From contig OY829538.1 of the NCBI GenBank assembly GCA_963691705.1, positions 79,056,781-79,120,780 on the forward strand: a stretch of 64,000 bases of DNA. Reading direction: 5' to 3'. Under the pieces are notes generated by a model. The model ran no database searches. It was not told where the DNA came from and saw only the letters and a program-made list of their open reading frames with translations. Each line of letters begins with the position of its first letter. The stretch's first letter is position 1. A program made the position numbers and the translations under genes. The DNA is from Viola odorata (taxonomy: Eukaryota > Streptophyta > Magnoliopsida > Malpighiales > Violaceae). Positions 52,073 through 63,967 of this stretch are shown piece after piece.

Positions 52073-53320
52073 ATGACCAGGTCTTCTAGTTCACAACCAC
52101 TACCTTACATTTCAGAGATCACCAGAACGGAGACAGCAATCAGAATATCAAAACGCAAATTCAGTGAATTTGCCTTGTCCGGATCAGATTCGGAAACAGA
52201 GGTCAGCTCATCCCGAGACCTCGGGACGAATCAACCAGAATCTGACGTTGAACCTGAACCAGAGATGGCCAATCCACCTGAACCCACCCTTCGAGAGCTC
52301 AATCAAGGAGCTGAACAGGAGTCTTTCTTGTGCATTAACTACCGTCCAGTAGCCAATGACTGGGCCGTGAAGTCAAATGTCATGCACAACCTCAGCAAAT
52401 TCAGAGGACATGCCTCCGAAAACCCTTACAAGCATCTCCAAAAATTTCAATTCGAATGTGATGCTCTTAAACCAACTGGTGTCACACTTGAGAGAGCTAA
52501 GTTGAGAGCTTTTCCATGGTCTTTAGAGGACTCAGCAAAGAATTGGTTTTTCAGCCTTCCACACAACTCCATCAACACTTGGGCTGAAATGGCTGCCACT
52601 TTTCTCAAGAAATATTGGTCAGCCACCAAAGCAGGAGCAGCTAGAAAGAGCCTTGTCGCTGTTCAGCAACGAGGAGATGAGTCTTTTGGAGAGTACCATC
52701 AGAGGTTTAAAGACCTCCAAGAAATCTGTCCTACACATGGAGTACCCGAGCAATCATTGATTCAATATTTTTATGATGGTATGTGTGTTAAGGACAAGGA
52801 AAAACTTGATTCAACTGCTGGAGGGGCATTATTGGACTTGACACCAAGCCGAGCAAGGGCTCTTATTCAAACTTTGGCGGATAATTGCCAACAAAATGGA
52901 GCTCATGAACGTACCACCTCTGCACACAATTTAAATGTTGCTGCACTTGAGAGACACATGGAAGAAGTGTCTACTTTTATGAAGAACTTTCCAGCAACCA
53001 TTGCACAAATACAACAGATTCCACCACAGCAAGTCACACCTTGTGGAGTTTGTTGCCAAATCGGTCATATGACTCATGAGTGTCCGCTTGTAGCTGAACC
53101 AGTAGAGCAAGCCAATGCAGCTATGCCTCATCAAGGCAATTCCTACTCCAACAACAACAGCCCAGGCTGGAAAAACTACCCTCACTATGGATGGGGGCCA
53201 AATCAGCAACAACCTCCTTTTGAGTGGAGGAATTTCAAGCCTAGACCCCAACAAAACCAGCAAAATTACCAAACAAATCAGACCCCAGCTCAACCGCAAC
53301 AACCACAGTTGCCAGCACCT
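52073..53320 (+). CDS. Gag of element 2, truncated by insertion
   Basis: ATG at 52073. The same gag domain as element 1 (FPWSLEDSAKNWFFSLP, QQRGDESFGEYHQRFKDL, LIQYFYDGM) and a CCHC knuckle (CGVCCQIGHMTHEC, about 324-337), then a Gln/Asn/Pro-rich tail. The frame is open for 416 codons and is ended by a TGA supplied by the LTR of element 3 at 53321. Up to that point there is no damage, so element 2 may have been coding-competent when hit. Confidence 0.88.
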
Positions 53321-55028
53321 TGATCGTCAATCAAATACATAGATTTATAGTGCCTGAAAGCGTGTGTGCACAAGAGATAAAGTGTACAGTGGTAGTCAGG
53401 GTCGAACACGGGGATTGTGAGAAACTGATTTATGGTCGTGAATGTATTCGGGAGAAGAGCGCAAAGGGTAACACTTAGGGGGGGGTTTTACTTGGCCAAA
53501 CGAGTTGGCCAAGGCAGATTTTGGGAGCTAACAATTTTTATCTAGGAAAGCAGTATTCGGGGTCCCGAGGTGTCAATTCGGGAGTCCCGAATGATAAAAT
53601 AAAGCAAGTAAGCAAATAATTCCAGAGTTAATAAAACAAATCAGAAACAGGTGTGAAACAGAACAAGGGTGAAATAACAACAGATAATCAGATGGAGAAA
53701 GTGTTCTCGGCAAAGGCATTCTGGGTTGCATTCGGGACCAGATCGTCATCAGCTCAAGGGTATTCCATTCGAGATGTCATAGAAATGACATGGGGACCAG
53801 ATTCCTCGGATATCCCCTACTTTTCTCTTAAGAGAAACTACCCCCCGTTTCCACATATGAGGTAGTCTTGACAGTTTGCCATCCCTCCAGGCACGAATGC
53901 GGGAGGGCCATACTCAAACTGCCCATGAAGCTAAGAAAAGACAGATCTAGAGCTAAAGTCCCTCAGTTTGTCAGGCTCGTGACCCAGCCCTAATCAACTA
54001 CCCAACCTATCTATTCAAGACCACTTTGACACAGTCAAGACTAAATAGATGCCTACTTACTCATGCGATTTTCCTTTCGTATTCATCACATGAATGGCAG
54101 CATTTACACAAAATAATTCTCAGTTGATCAGACCTTAAATTAAATCATGCAAAGATGTAATTAAATCGATGAATAGTTAAATACAGCATCAAGAATATAT
54201 TAAGCACATTAAGGCCTCGAATCTGCCCTTGCAACCCTTGAATCAGCCTTGCCAAGAACTAGGAATTTAGCTACTCATACTTACGGATAAACAAATAACG
54301 ATTAAAGAAAGCATAACAAGTAAATAAAATAGATGAAGGGAAGAAAACTTGTTACTAAAATTCCGTTTATAGCTCGGCAGCAATGTTGAAGAAGCTAACA
54401 ATGGCTAGAGAGAGAACTAGAGAGAAGTCTAAGCTACTTCTAAATTATGCTAAGTGATTAAAAGCTAGGAAAAGATGATCTAAACTAATCCTAGATGCCC
54501 TTTATATAGTAGAGCCTTAAGCACAAAATATCTTCAGCCTAAAACTAGGGACAAAATGCATTAATTGAAAGCCTAAGAAAGTGGATCCATGTTCCTTAAA
54601 GCACAAAGCTGGAAAAGCATAAAGCTGTCTGATTTTTCCAGCTTTGGGCAGGTCTGGACTGAGCTCGAGGCTGAACTGGTCAGTTCGGTGGGTGTTTGGT
54701 AATCAATGCAGAGCGCAGGAACAGTGTCAGAGGAGTCACATGGGCGTTTTAGGTGGGATGACACGTGGAAATGACATCCTTTGCCCTTCGGGGTCCCGAA
54801 CTGGGAATCCGATTCGGGACCTTGAACGCTGGTTCGGACTCGGGACCTCGACTCTGGGTCTTGAAGCTCAAAAACTGCACAAAATGGTCCAGAAATGCAT
54901 CTTTTCGCATAAACTCCCATTTTAGGCCTAAATCTGCAATAGTAATGGAAACAAGGGTAAATTAGCGGAATCATGCCTTAAAAAGGGGAGAAAATGGAGA
55001 GAAAATCATGCATAAAAACATGCTATCA
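53321..55028 (-). repeat. 3' LTR of element 3
   Basis: On its own strand it runs TGATAGCATG ... GATTGACGATCA, 1708 bp. TATA box TATATAAA at 54508-54501 (minus). It contains several ATTCGGG..CCCGAAT near-palindromes (53555-53592; 54787-54870). Plus-strand open frames here are not genes. Confidence 0.8.
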
Positions 55029-56738
55029 AATAATCCCCACACTGCCCAATGCTCGCCCTCGAGCATTCACAAAATTTAAAACAGTCCCAAAACAGAACAG
55101 ACACACCAAACAATAGCACAGAGAATAAGCATGCTTGTTAAGATTCGGGACCCCGAATGAAAACAGACTTTGCCTAGATACACCTGCATCAAATCAGAAG
55201 GGTAACGACCCTTGAGAAGAGACTTTTCCACATTAGCCTATATACCAGCAGTCCTCACATAGATTCGTGTTTGCGCTCATGCTCATGAACAAGGGTAGGT
55301 GTTTAAACACTCAAGTATGCAAAAACGCAGCACAAGACCAAGTTTGCAAGTTAATCCGAGTACATTAGACACACGCATAGGCAATCTAGCAATCAAAAGA
55401 TTTCGCATCGGGGGTAAGAAGGAGAAGCAAAGAAAATAAATGACAAGGGAAATGGAAGAAGCGTAATGAGAAGAAAAAGTGGAGAAGAAGGGTAGTAAGG
55501 AAGTGACATGAGAAGGTGGTTAAACCAACTCGAACCTGGAATGCTCCCTTGGCAAGAAAGAATCGAAATGGTGAGACAATGTTGCTGGAGCGAAAGCTAG
55601 ACTAGGCTTTTCTTCTTTGAGGGGGGGGGGTCCTTGCCTTCATTCGGGACCTAGGCTCGGGACCTTGAATGGATGCTGGCTGCTGATTTTCCTCTTCTTG
55701 GCTTTCAAGGTTTGGTCTCGCTCTTTTCTCTCTCTCTTTTATTTATATTTTTTTCTTTCTTTCTTTCTTTTTTTTTTTTTTTTTCTTTTTGGAGAGAGAA
55801 AGAGAGATCTGAATTGAGGATCGAGACCTTGTTCTTCGGGGGCTTGATATTCTGATTTCACTTCCCCACACTTGTGTTTTGCTGTGGGTGGGAAGTGATT
55901 TTTCGTTCTGGTCTGCCCTTGATTTCTTCGTTTTAGCTTCGAGGTCTTGAATCGGTGCCAACATTCAGGGTCTTGAATTTTTGCGGGATCCCCACACTTT
56001 GCCTGTGCTGCTTCATTTGTCTAGTCTAGCCCTCGATGGTGCTCCCAACAACATCACTCACCTGCCAAGAGAAAGATCAAAGAAACTTCAAGTGGTTAGA
56101 ATTGGAGAGGTCAAGAAGGGATTCGGGGTCAGGAAAAAGAACAGAGCAGAAAAAAAATGAGAGAGAACAATTTGATGCGAGGTCTTAATTTTTTTGTTGC
56201 TTTCCTATGTCTGAATGTGTCTATACCCATGGATATCATGCAAACCCAGCCAGTACCTAGTCATGCATTCACTCAATTAATAAACATAGGCATGAAGGCT
56301 CAAATGCTCACAAGGTGCTGATTCGTGACCACTGGTGTGTCTAGGTCTTGAAGCAGATATAAGGCATAACAGGCAAAGAATATCACATTCGGGACCTTGA
56401 CTATAGACAACATTTTTATTCTATGTGCATAAGTCAGGTGTGTGTCCATCATTGGGCGTTTTCAAAAACTAGGCAGCAAAATAAAGATAAAAATCTGAAA
56501 AAATAAAAACTAGAAATTAACACATGCATAAACTTAGGAAAAATAAACTAGAATATAATTATAGTATGCATAATAAATACTAGCAGTTTAAACTCCTCCC
56601 CACACTTAGGCAGCGCATTGTCCTCAATGCGGAAGGGAGACAAAAGATAAAGCAGTTTAAAGTGAAAGCAGGAATGGAAATTGTTCAAGAGTGATAGCCA
56701 GCCCACGCAGGGGCAAAAGTGATTAAAATTGTTCGGGA
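55029..56738 (-). other. Spacer between downstream ORF and 3' LTR of element 3
   Basis: No ORF is seen. AGTGTGGGG (minus), the motif at the polypurine position next to the LTR (55033-55041), recurs at about 55864, 55988 and 56599. There is a C/T-rich low-complexity run at 55725-55790 and a G run at 55620-55630. Confidence 0.6.
55033..55043 (-). promoter_or_regulatory. Probable polypurine tract of element 3
   Basis: AGTGTGGGGAT on the minus strand, a few bases before the LTR start TGATAGC. It is short for a polypurine tract but lies in the right place. Confidence 0.5.
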
Positions 56739-58976
56739 TCATGGGGGAGGACGAGGACGGCGCATCGCAATCAGCACGTCCGCTTGAGTCTGGATCTCTC
56801 GAAGGATTGCAAGATTGGTGTCCAGGATGAGGCGGAGGAGCTGGTTCGTGGTGTCGTCAGCTGGAATGTTGTCGGGCACTCGGGAGTCAACTGCGGGTTT
56901 CGGGGCTGGTGAAGTGGTGGCGTTGCTAGACGGAGGCTCGGGAGCAGCAGACGGCTTGGAGAGGTCTGGGTACCTATACTTGCCTTCGATCCGACCCTTG
57001 TTACCTGCATGGAAACTCAAGACACCATTAATGACACAGAGAAATTCCATCGCGTCCAAAGATTTGAATCCAAGGATCTTGAAGGAACTCGGGTGTCGAT
57101 ACAGATTGAGCTCCCGAAGTGTCGAAGTGTAAAGCTTTGAGGCCAAGCTGGTGACAACTGATCCAAGAACAGGAGAGCGACCCTGGGGAGCATTGGCGAC
57201 GTTATGAGCAGCGGTGGCGATCCAGTATCCAAGATTGACCCGTTTCTTGTGGTACATGGCCCAGAGAAAGAACAACTCCGTTTGGGCAAGCTGTCCAGAG
57301 GTCCCGAATTTACCCGCGAGGGCAATGGACAGGAAGCGTTGCAGGATGCGGAGCGCCGGGTCTTGAATGCAGTGGGCTTTGGTATTGCGAGAGTCGAAGA
57401 TGATCTCATCTTGGCCAGAGAGCTCCCGAAGTGCTTTGTGATTGTTGAATTCAGCAGGAACGGTGGTGAGAGCATTTTGATAGGCGGCCTCTTGAGTCCC
57501 TTCACGACTGACGAAACCAAGATAAACGTTGAAGTCGTTGAGGGACAGAGGGTGACATTTACTTGCAAGCCTGAAATTCACACAACCCTTCGCAGACAAA
57601 TCGGGACCTACCCCACCCTTAGGCTTGAACAGATCAAACTTATACCAAAAACTAGCAAAGAACTCCAAACTGAGTTCCAGATAAGTAGGCTGATCCATAT
57701 AAAAGAAACTCTCCCACCCGATACCACTGATATACTCCCGAATTCGGGACCCAACACCCATCTTATCATAGAACTCCATATCTAACTTAGGGCATGGGGC
57801 TACTCCCTTAAAATTCATCAAATGTACCTTATCCAAGGAAGGTTTATCGTTAAAGATGAAAAGCTCATTGAAAGTTTCAAGGTTAGCCGTTACCAGGTAA
57901 CTGGGTCGAGAGCCCGGAGCGGAATCGAACTCCTCATCCTCTGTCTCGACGCGCTGAGATTTGCGGGGGGTCTCAGTAGCAGGCGCTTTGACCTTGGAAG
58001 AGGCCGGGGCCTTCCTTTTCTTAGCGGCCGGAGGTTTGGGGGCTTGAGCCTTGGGTGCAGGGGGCTTGGGAGCGTTCTTAGCGGCTCGGGTCTTACCCCT
58101 GGCCGGTTTCGGGGGTGGACTGGGAGGTTGGGGTGGGTCGATCTCCCCTTCTCCTTCCTTGGTGACCTCCTCAGTTGGGCCCTCTGGAATGTACTCGGGA
58201 CCGGGAGCAGTGTGCTCGGGGTCCTGGGCGTCCTGTGCTTCTGGTCGCTCAGTCAGCTCGACCTCCTCTTCACCGTCTTGTCCGCCGTCGTCCTCCTCCT
58301 CTCGCTGGTCGTCGGAATCCCACGGGAATTGCTCCTCATTCTCTCTCTCCACCCGCCGGGCTTCCCGGAGGCTAGAACTGGACTGGGGTTCCTCCTCACC
58401 GTCGGTGTCGGACGGAATGACGTAGCCGATAGGCTTAACGTCGAGGGGAACGGAGTTGACCGGGCTGGGAGGCGTTCTCTTCTTGCTACCGGCGGTGGTG
58501 GTTGGTGGGACACGGCGAACCTTGCCAGATCTGGTCATGTCTGGGAGAGGGATGGTGTGGGGGGCTTCGTCTAGGTTGAGGGTGGTCTCAGAGGATGTGG
58601 ATCCGAGCCGTTCAGTGGCAGCGGGTGAGTGGTCGGAGGTGATGGTGTGCGGCTGTTTCGGGTTGGAGAGAGGAGTAGGGGTGGGGGTAGAAGAGTGAGA
58701 GGAGGGATTTTTGTTGAGGTTAATGCTGGTGTGTGCCATAAGGGAGGGAATAGGGTTTTGTGTTGGGAAAGCAGAGGGAAAGCTGCGTTTTGATTTGATT
58801 GGGAGAGCTGAAAAGGGTTTGGTTGGGTAACGGCTGGGTAACGTGGAAGGGTGACGGTTTAGGTGGCGTGGGTGAGTAGGTTGTGGCAGGCGTGGAAACG
58901 TGGAGAGAGAGGCGGGAACTGACGCTTCGTCCTCCGTTGTCCACGTGGCGCGATGGGAGAGGGCGCTAAGTGCCAT
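56739..58976 (-). CDS. Athila downstream ORF of element 3, intact
   Basis: Open for 745 codons from ATG at 58976; nearer starts at 58739 (MAHTSINLNKNPSS) or at MTRSGKVRRVPP are equally possible, and the first 80 residues look like spacer. A Pro/Glu/Lys-rich disordered half (acidic DDQREEEDDGGQDGEEE; basic KAPASSKVKAPATETPRK) precedes a globular half: GWESFFYMDQPTYLELSLEF, PDLSAKGCVNFRLASKCHPL, AHCIQDPALRILQRFL, KKRVNLGYWIA. It lies in the position of the Athila envelope-like gene but has no signal peptide or membrane segment. Intactness beside a decayed gag is notable. Function unknown; a nuclear DNA-binding role is only a guess from composition. Confidence 0.75.
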   Translation of the reverse strand: MALSALSHRATWTTEDEASVPASLSTFPRLPQPTHPRHLNRHPSTLPSRYPTKPFSALPIKSKRSFPSAFPTQNPIPSLMAHTSINLNKNPSSHSSTPTPTPLSNPKQPHTITSDHSPAATERLGSTSSETTLNLDEAPHTIPLPDMTRSGKVRRVPPTTTAGSKKRTPPSPVNSVPLDVKPIGYVIPSDTDGEEEPQSSSSLREARRVERENEEQFPWDSDDQREEEDDGGQDGEEEVELTERPEAQDAQDPEHTAPGPEYIPEGPTEEVTKEGEGEIDPPQPPSPPPKPARGKTRAAKNAPKPPAPKAQAPKPPAAKKRKAPASSKVKAPATETPRKSQRVETEDEEFDSAPGSRPSYLVTANLETFNELFIFNDKPSLDKVHLMNFKGVAPCPKLDMEFYDKMGVGSRIREYISGIGWESFFYMDQPTYLELSLEFFASFWYKFDLFKPKGGVGPDLSAKGCVNFRLASKCHPLSLNDFNVYLGFVSREGTQEAAYQNALTTVPAEFNNHKALRELSGQDEIIFDSRNTKAHCIQDPALRILQRFLSIALAGKFGTSGQLAQTELFFLWAMYHKKRVNLGYWIATAAHNVANAPQGRSPVLGSVVTSLASKLYTSTLRELNLYRHPSSFKILGFKSLDAMEFLCVINGVLSFHAGNKGRIEGKYRYPDLSKPSAAPEPPSSNATTSPAPKPAVDSRVPDNIPADDTTNQLLRLILDTNLAILREIQTQADVLIAMRRPRPPP

Positions 58977-59452
58977 GGGCAGCGTGCGCTGACACCTGTA
59001 CGGGAATCAGAGAAAGCAAATCAGCTTTTGGGATGTTGGAGAGAGGAGAGATAAGAATAAAATCAGAGGTAATTAAATGGGGGTGATAAAGAAGGGGACA
59101 AGGCATTAAATAAAGGAGAGAGGGGAACATAAAAATTAAATGAAAGGGGGATAGGACAACGAAAAAAAAAAAATTTCCTAGGTAACATAAAAAGTGCACA
59201 TAAAAAATTTGAAAAGTTAGAGTTGACTCGAATAATAGAAGAAACTAAAGAAACCAATGGACAAAAGGAATAAGTCTGGACAAAACTAATTAAAATCACC
59301 TAGGGAAGATAAGAAATGGGTTTTGGGAAGATGGAAAAGAGGATGTCGGGTGCAGAAGTAAGAGATAAGAAAATTAAAGGAAGGGGGTTAGAAATCAGGG
59401 GCTTGTCCCCACACTTGGCCTTGATTATCGTCCAGGCCTGGACGTCGTGTCC

Positions 59453-62400
59453 TCATTTGGGAGTGTTGAGTGTTGGGTCCTCGACCCTTGCTTCATCTGC
59501 AGTTGAGGGCTTGAATCCCTCATAGAAGGGCTTCAACCGATGACCGTTCACCTTGAATGGCTCCCCGCTGTCCAAATTCTGGATCTCAACAGCACCGTGA
59601 TCAAATACCGCGGTTATTCGGTATGGTCCCGACCATTTGGACTTGAGCTTGCCCAAAAAATCCGTAGTCTGGAGTTGTAGAGCAAAACTTTCTGCCCAAT
59701 GGTGAAGTTTTTGACTACGAGGTGTTTGTCGTGCTGGGCTTTGGTCTTGTCCTTGTAGATCATGGAATTCTCATAGGCGTTCCCCCGAAGCTCTTCAAGC
59801 TCTTGAATTTGCAAACAGCGTTCCTTTCCCGCTAAGTTCAAGTCCATGTTGACTTTCTTGAGTGCCCAAAAGGCCTTGTGTTCTATTTCGACAGGAAGGT
59901 GACACGGCTTGCCATAGACCAACCGATATGGTGCCATGCCGATCGGGGTCTTGAATGCGGTGCGGTAGGCCCAAAGCGCGTCCCCTAGCTTGAGACTCCA
60001 ATCTTTTCGTGACTGATTCACTGTTTTCTCGAGGATGGCCTTGATCTCCCGATTCGAGACCTCAGCTTGCCCATTGGTTTGGGGGTGGTAAGCTGTAGAC
60101 ACTCGATGAGTCACTCCATACTTGTTAAGTAGCGAAGCGACTGTTCGATTGCAGAAATGAGTCCCCCGATCGCTGATGAGAGCTCGAGGGGTCCCGAATC
60201 GGTTAAAGATGTGTGTTCTGAGAAAATCGGCAACCACCCTTGAATCGTCAGTTTTTGTGGCCTTGGCTTCGATCCATTTGGAGACGTAATCTACTGCAAG
60301 CAGAATATACGTATGCCCGAATGAACTCGGGAGCGGTCCCATGAAGTCAATGCCCCAAATATCAAAAATATCGCACGCAATGATGCTGGTCAGGGGCATT
60401 TGGTTTCGGGCTCTGATGTTTCCCATGGCTTGGCATCGAGGGCACGTTGCGCAAAATAAATAACTGTCCTTGAAGATGGAGGGCCAGTAAAGACCCGCCT
60501 CGAGGACTTTGAGTGCGGTTTTCTTTGCAGCAAAATGTCCCCCTTTCGTTGTTGAATGGCAGAACTTGAGGATGGACGGGACCTCGTCTGTGGAGACACA
60601 GCGCCTAACGATTTGATCTGAACAATGTTTCCATAGGTAAGGGCTGTCCCAGACATAATACTTAGCTTGTTTGCGGATTCGGTTGTGTTCTGCACTCGAG
60701 GCCTCGACTGGAAGCGCACCAGTGGCACAATAGTTAGCTATGTCCGTGAACCAGGGGTACTTTGCCGTGTCAACTAAGCACAAATGCTCATCAGGGAAAG
60801 ACTCCCGAATGGTTACTTGGGAGTCGTCTTCTTGATGCGGTAGTCGACTCAAATGATCAGCTACGCAGTTCTCGGTCCCTTTTTTATCTTTGATGGCTAG
60901 GTTGAACTCTTGAAGCAGGAGAATCCAGTGGATAAGCCTAGGCTTCGCGTCTGTCTTCTTGAGCAGGCATCGAAGAGCGGAGTGGTCAGAGTATACTATC
61001 ACTTCTGTGCCCAGGAGGTACTGCCGAAACTTATCAAGGGCATAGACAATGGCCAAGAGTTCTTTTTCCGTAGTGGTGTAATTTTGCTGGGCGGGATCCA
61101 ACAACTTGGAGGCATAATAAATGACATAAGTCTCCTTGTCCTTCTTCTGGCCCAGAACAGCTCCCAAGGCTTGGTTGCTCGCGTCACACATGATCTCGAA
61201 TGGGAGCGTCCAGTCGGGGGCTCGAATGATGGGAGCAGAAATGAGCTTGGCTTTCAGGGTCTCGAATGCCTTCTTGCACTTGTCATCAAAGACAAATTCT
61301 ACATCCTTGTGTAGTAATTGGCACATTGGCTGGGCAATCTTGGAGAAATCCTTGATGAACCTCCTATAAAAACCTGCATGTCCAAGAAAAGAACGCACAT
61401 CTCGAATATTTGAGGGGTAAGGCAAGGTCTCGATAGCTTGGATTTTAGCCTTGTCTACTTCGATACCCTTTCGGGACACGATATGGCCTAAGATTAGTCC
61501 TTGGTCAACCATGAAATGACATTTTTCGAAATTAAGAACAAGGTTAGTTTCTATACACCTTTGCAGAATTTTCTTTAAATTCAAGAGGCATTCGGAAAAG
61601 GAGTTACCATAGACCGTGAAGTCATCCATGAATACCTCGATGCATTCTTCTACAAAATCTGAAAAGATGCTGACCATGCACCTCTGGAATGTGGCCGGGG
61701 CATTGCATAACCCAAAGGGCATGCGTCTGTAAGCAAAGGTCCCGAAGGGGCACGTGAAGGTGGTTTTCTCCTGATCTTCAAGGGCTACTGGAATCTGGTG
61801 GAATCCCGAATACCCATCCAGGCAGCAGTAATGCGTTTTGCCCGCGAGGCGCTCCAACATCTGATCTATGAAGGGAAGTGGGAAATGGTCTTTTCGGGTG
61901 GCTTCATTCAGGCGTCGATAGTCAATGCACACACGCCAGCCATTCTGGATTCGGGAGGGAATTGGCTGGCCCTCGGGACCCGGAATGATTGTGATGCCAG
62001 TTTTCTTCGGGACCACCTGAACTGGGCTGACCCATGGGGAATCAGAAATGGGATAAATGACTCCGGCATCGAGTAGCTTCAGGACCTCCTTCTTAACTAC
62101 TTCCATCATGGGAGGGTTCAAACGCCTTTGGGGCTGTCTCACTGTCTTGGAGCCTTCTTCGAGATGTATGCGGTGAGTACACAAGGATGGTGACAAGCCC
62201 TTGATGTCGGCAATTGTCCAACCGATGGCCTTCTTAAAACTCTGGAGGAGGTTCACTAGCTCAGCTTCTTGCTCTGCTTCTAATTTGTTGGAGATTATGA
62301 CCGGGAGCGTTTCTGCCTCCCCAAGGTATGCATACTTCAGGTGTGAGGGCGGCGTCTTTAGTTCCAGGTCTGGGGCTTGTTCCAGAGATGAAGGAAGTCG

Positions 62401-63966
62401 TACATGATCTGCGCATTCAGGAGACTCGCTCGGGGGTTCAACCATCAGGGAAGCATTTTCTTCAAGGGCTGCGGCAACGGTGCTTAATTCAGAAGGGACC
62501 GCGATGGAAGCTGTCATCTCTCGCAGAGATTCGGGGGTGAGACTATGGTCAAGAACCAGCTTCAAGGGCTCGACAGAGTTCAGCCCAGTAACTTCCTCCA
62601 CAAGGGGGTCTATTATATCAACAAAATTGATGCTTGAGAATTCGGGGGGGTACTTCATAGAGTCCAGCATGTTAAAACGGATGATTTCCCCGTCGAACTC
62701 GAGGGATATCGAGGCCTCATAACAGTCGATCTTTGCACGGGCAGTAGCCAAGAAAGGACGTCCCAAGAGCAGATCCGAAGACTTGGTGTTCGTGGGATTT
62801 TCCATGGAGAGGACATAGAAATCTGCCGGGAATAAGAATTCACCAACCTGGACAAGAACATCCGTGATGATACCTTTGGGATATACCACCGAACGGTCTG
62901 CAAGTTGGATTACCAGCGTGGTTTCCTTCAAGGGCCCGAGTCCGAGGCTATTGTAGATGGTCAAGGGCATAACATTAATTCCTGCTCCCAAATCGCACAT
63001 TGCGTTCCCAATATCAATGGTCCCGATCCTGCACGGGACCGTGAACATGCCCTGGTCTTTGCACTTGGTCGGGATTCGGCGCTGGATATGGGCGGACAAG
63101 TTGGCTCCCACACTGATTCGATTCACCTCAGTAAATTTGTTCTTGTTGGTGCATAGCTGTTTTAGAAACTTTGCATATCGGGGCATGTTCTTGATGGCCT
63201 TGAGGAGCGGAATATTGATGACGACCTTGCTAAACATTTCGAAGATGTCCCGATCTTCCTTTTCTTTCTTTTTCTTTATCAATCGCTCGGGGAATGGGGG
63301 CTCGAAGACTTTGTTTATGAATTCTTGGGAGAATTCTTCCTCAACGGGCTGCTTCTTCTTGCATCGGGATTTCTTGCTGGAGAAGAAGTGATCAAGTGCT
63401 GCGTCGCCAAATCGGGACTCCTTGGGTTGGTCATTTGTTTGTTCGGGGGGTGGTGGTACAGTATTGTTGGTTTCGGGACCAGGAACAGCAATGTTTGCTT
63501 CGGGATCTGGGTGGACACGAGAAGGGATCTCGAGACCACTGCGGAGGTTCATGGCACACGCTTCATGCTTCGGGTTAGGTTCCGTTTGCCCTGGAAATCT
63601 CCCTCCATTTTTTACTTCCTTCATTTCAGCCATGAGGGTCCGAATCTGTTTTTCCAGTTCTGCGATTTTCTTTTTATCGGGGGAGGGGTCCTCATTCGGG
63701 GGCGGTGGCATGGTGAAATTCTGGTCTGGGGGAGGCTGCCTCTGGTACTGGTAATTCTGAAAATTGGGCCTAGGCTTGAAGGCCTGCATGTTGAAAGGAG
63801 GGGGGTGATTTCCGTATGGATTTTGGCCATACTGATGGCTGGGTCCGGCCTGCTGGTTGTTGTTCCATCCATAGTTAGGTTGCTTCCAACCTTGATTGTG
63901 GTGTTGGCCATATGGGGCGTTGAATCCTCCAGCTGCATTGACTGGAATCTCATCGGCAACGGCGCC
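59453..63966 (-). pseudogene. Truncated gag and pol of element 3
   Basis: The frame begins inside the damaged primer site and enters the Gln/Asn-rich gag tail directly, so the gag domain and knuckle are missing. Then follow protease ([14 protein letters not shown], near 62990), RT ([17 protein letters not shown] near 61625), RNase H ([28 protein letters not shown]), integrase (HSTTKGGH.. [16 protein letters not shown] near 60350; [20 protein letters not shown]). A one-base loss in a T run near 59656 (minus) shifts the frame before the final [13 protein letters not shown] chromodomain-side segment, which continues to 59453. Enzyme motifs are otherwise intact. Confidence 0.88.
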
Positions 63967-63967
63967 A
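63954..63967 (-). promoter_or_regulatory. Damaged tRNA-Asp primer site of element 3
   Basis: TGGCGCCGTTGCCG then ATG: the first 14 of 17 bases are kept and the last three are lost at a deletion joint leading straight into gag tail sequence. Confidence 0.8.

Larger units (their letters stand above)
50470..53320 (+). mobile_element. Athila-like Ty3/gypsy element 2, 5' part
   Basis: LTR, primer site and gag of a family distinct from element 1 (different LTR). It is cut at 53321 by element 3 and its remainder must lie beyond the window. The left edge is approximate (50.4-50.8 kb), since no second LTR copy is available. Confidence 0.7.

Noticed and set aside
57204..58698. Several plus-strand frames of 80-250 codons
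   Set aside because: Antisense to the downstream ORF of element 3, which is GC-rich and so has few stops on the other strand.
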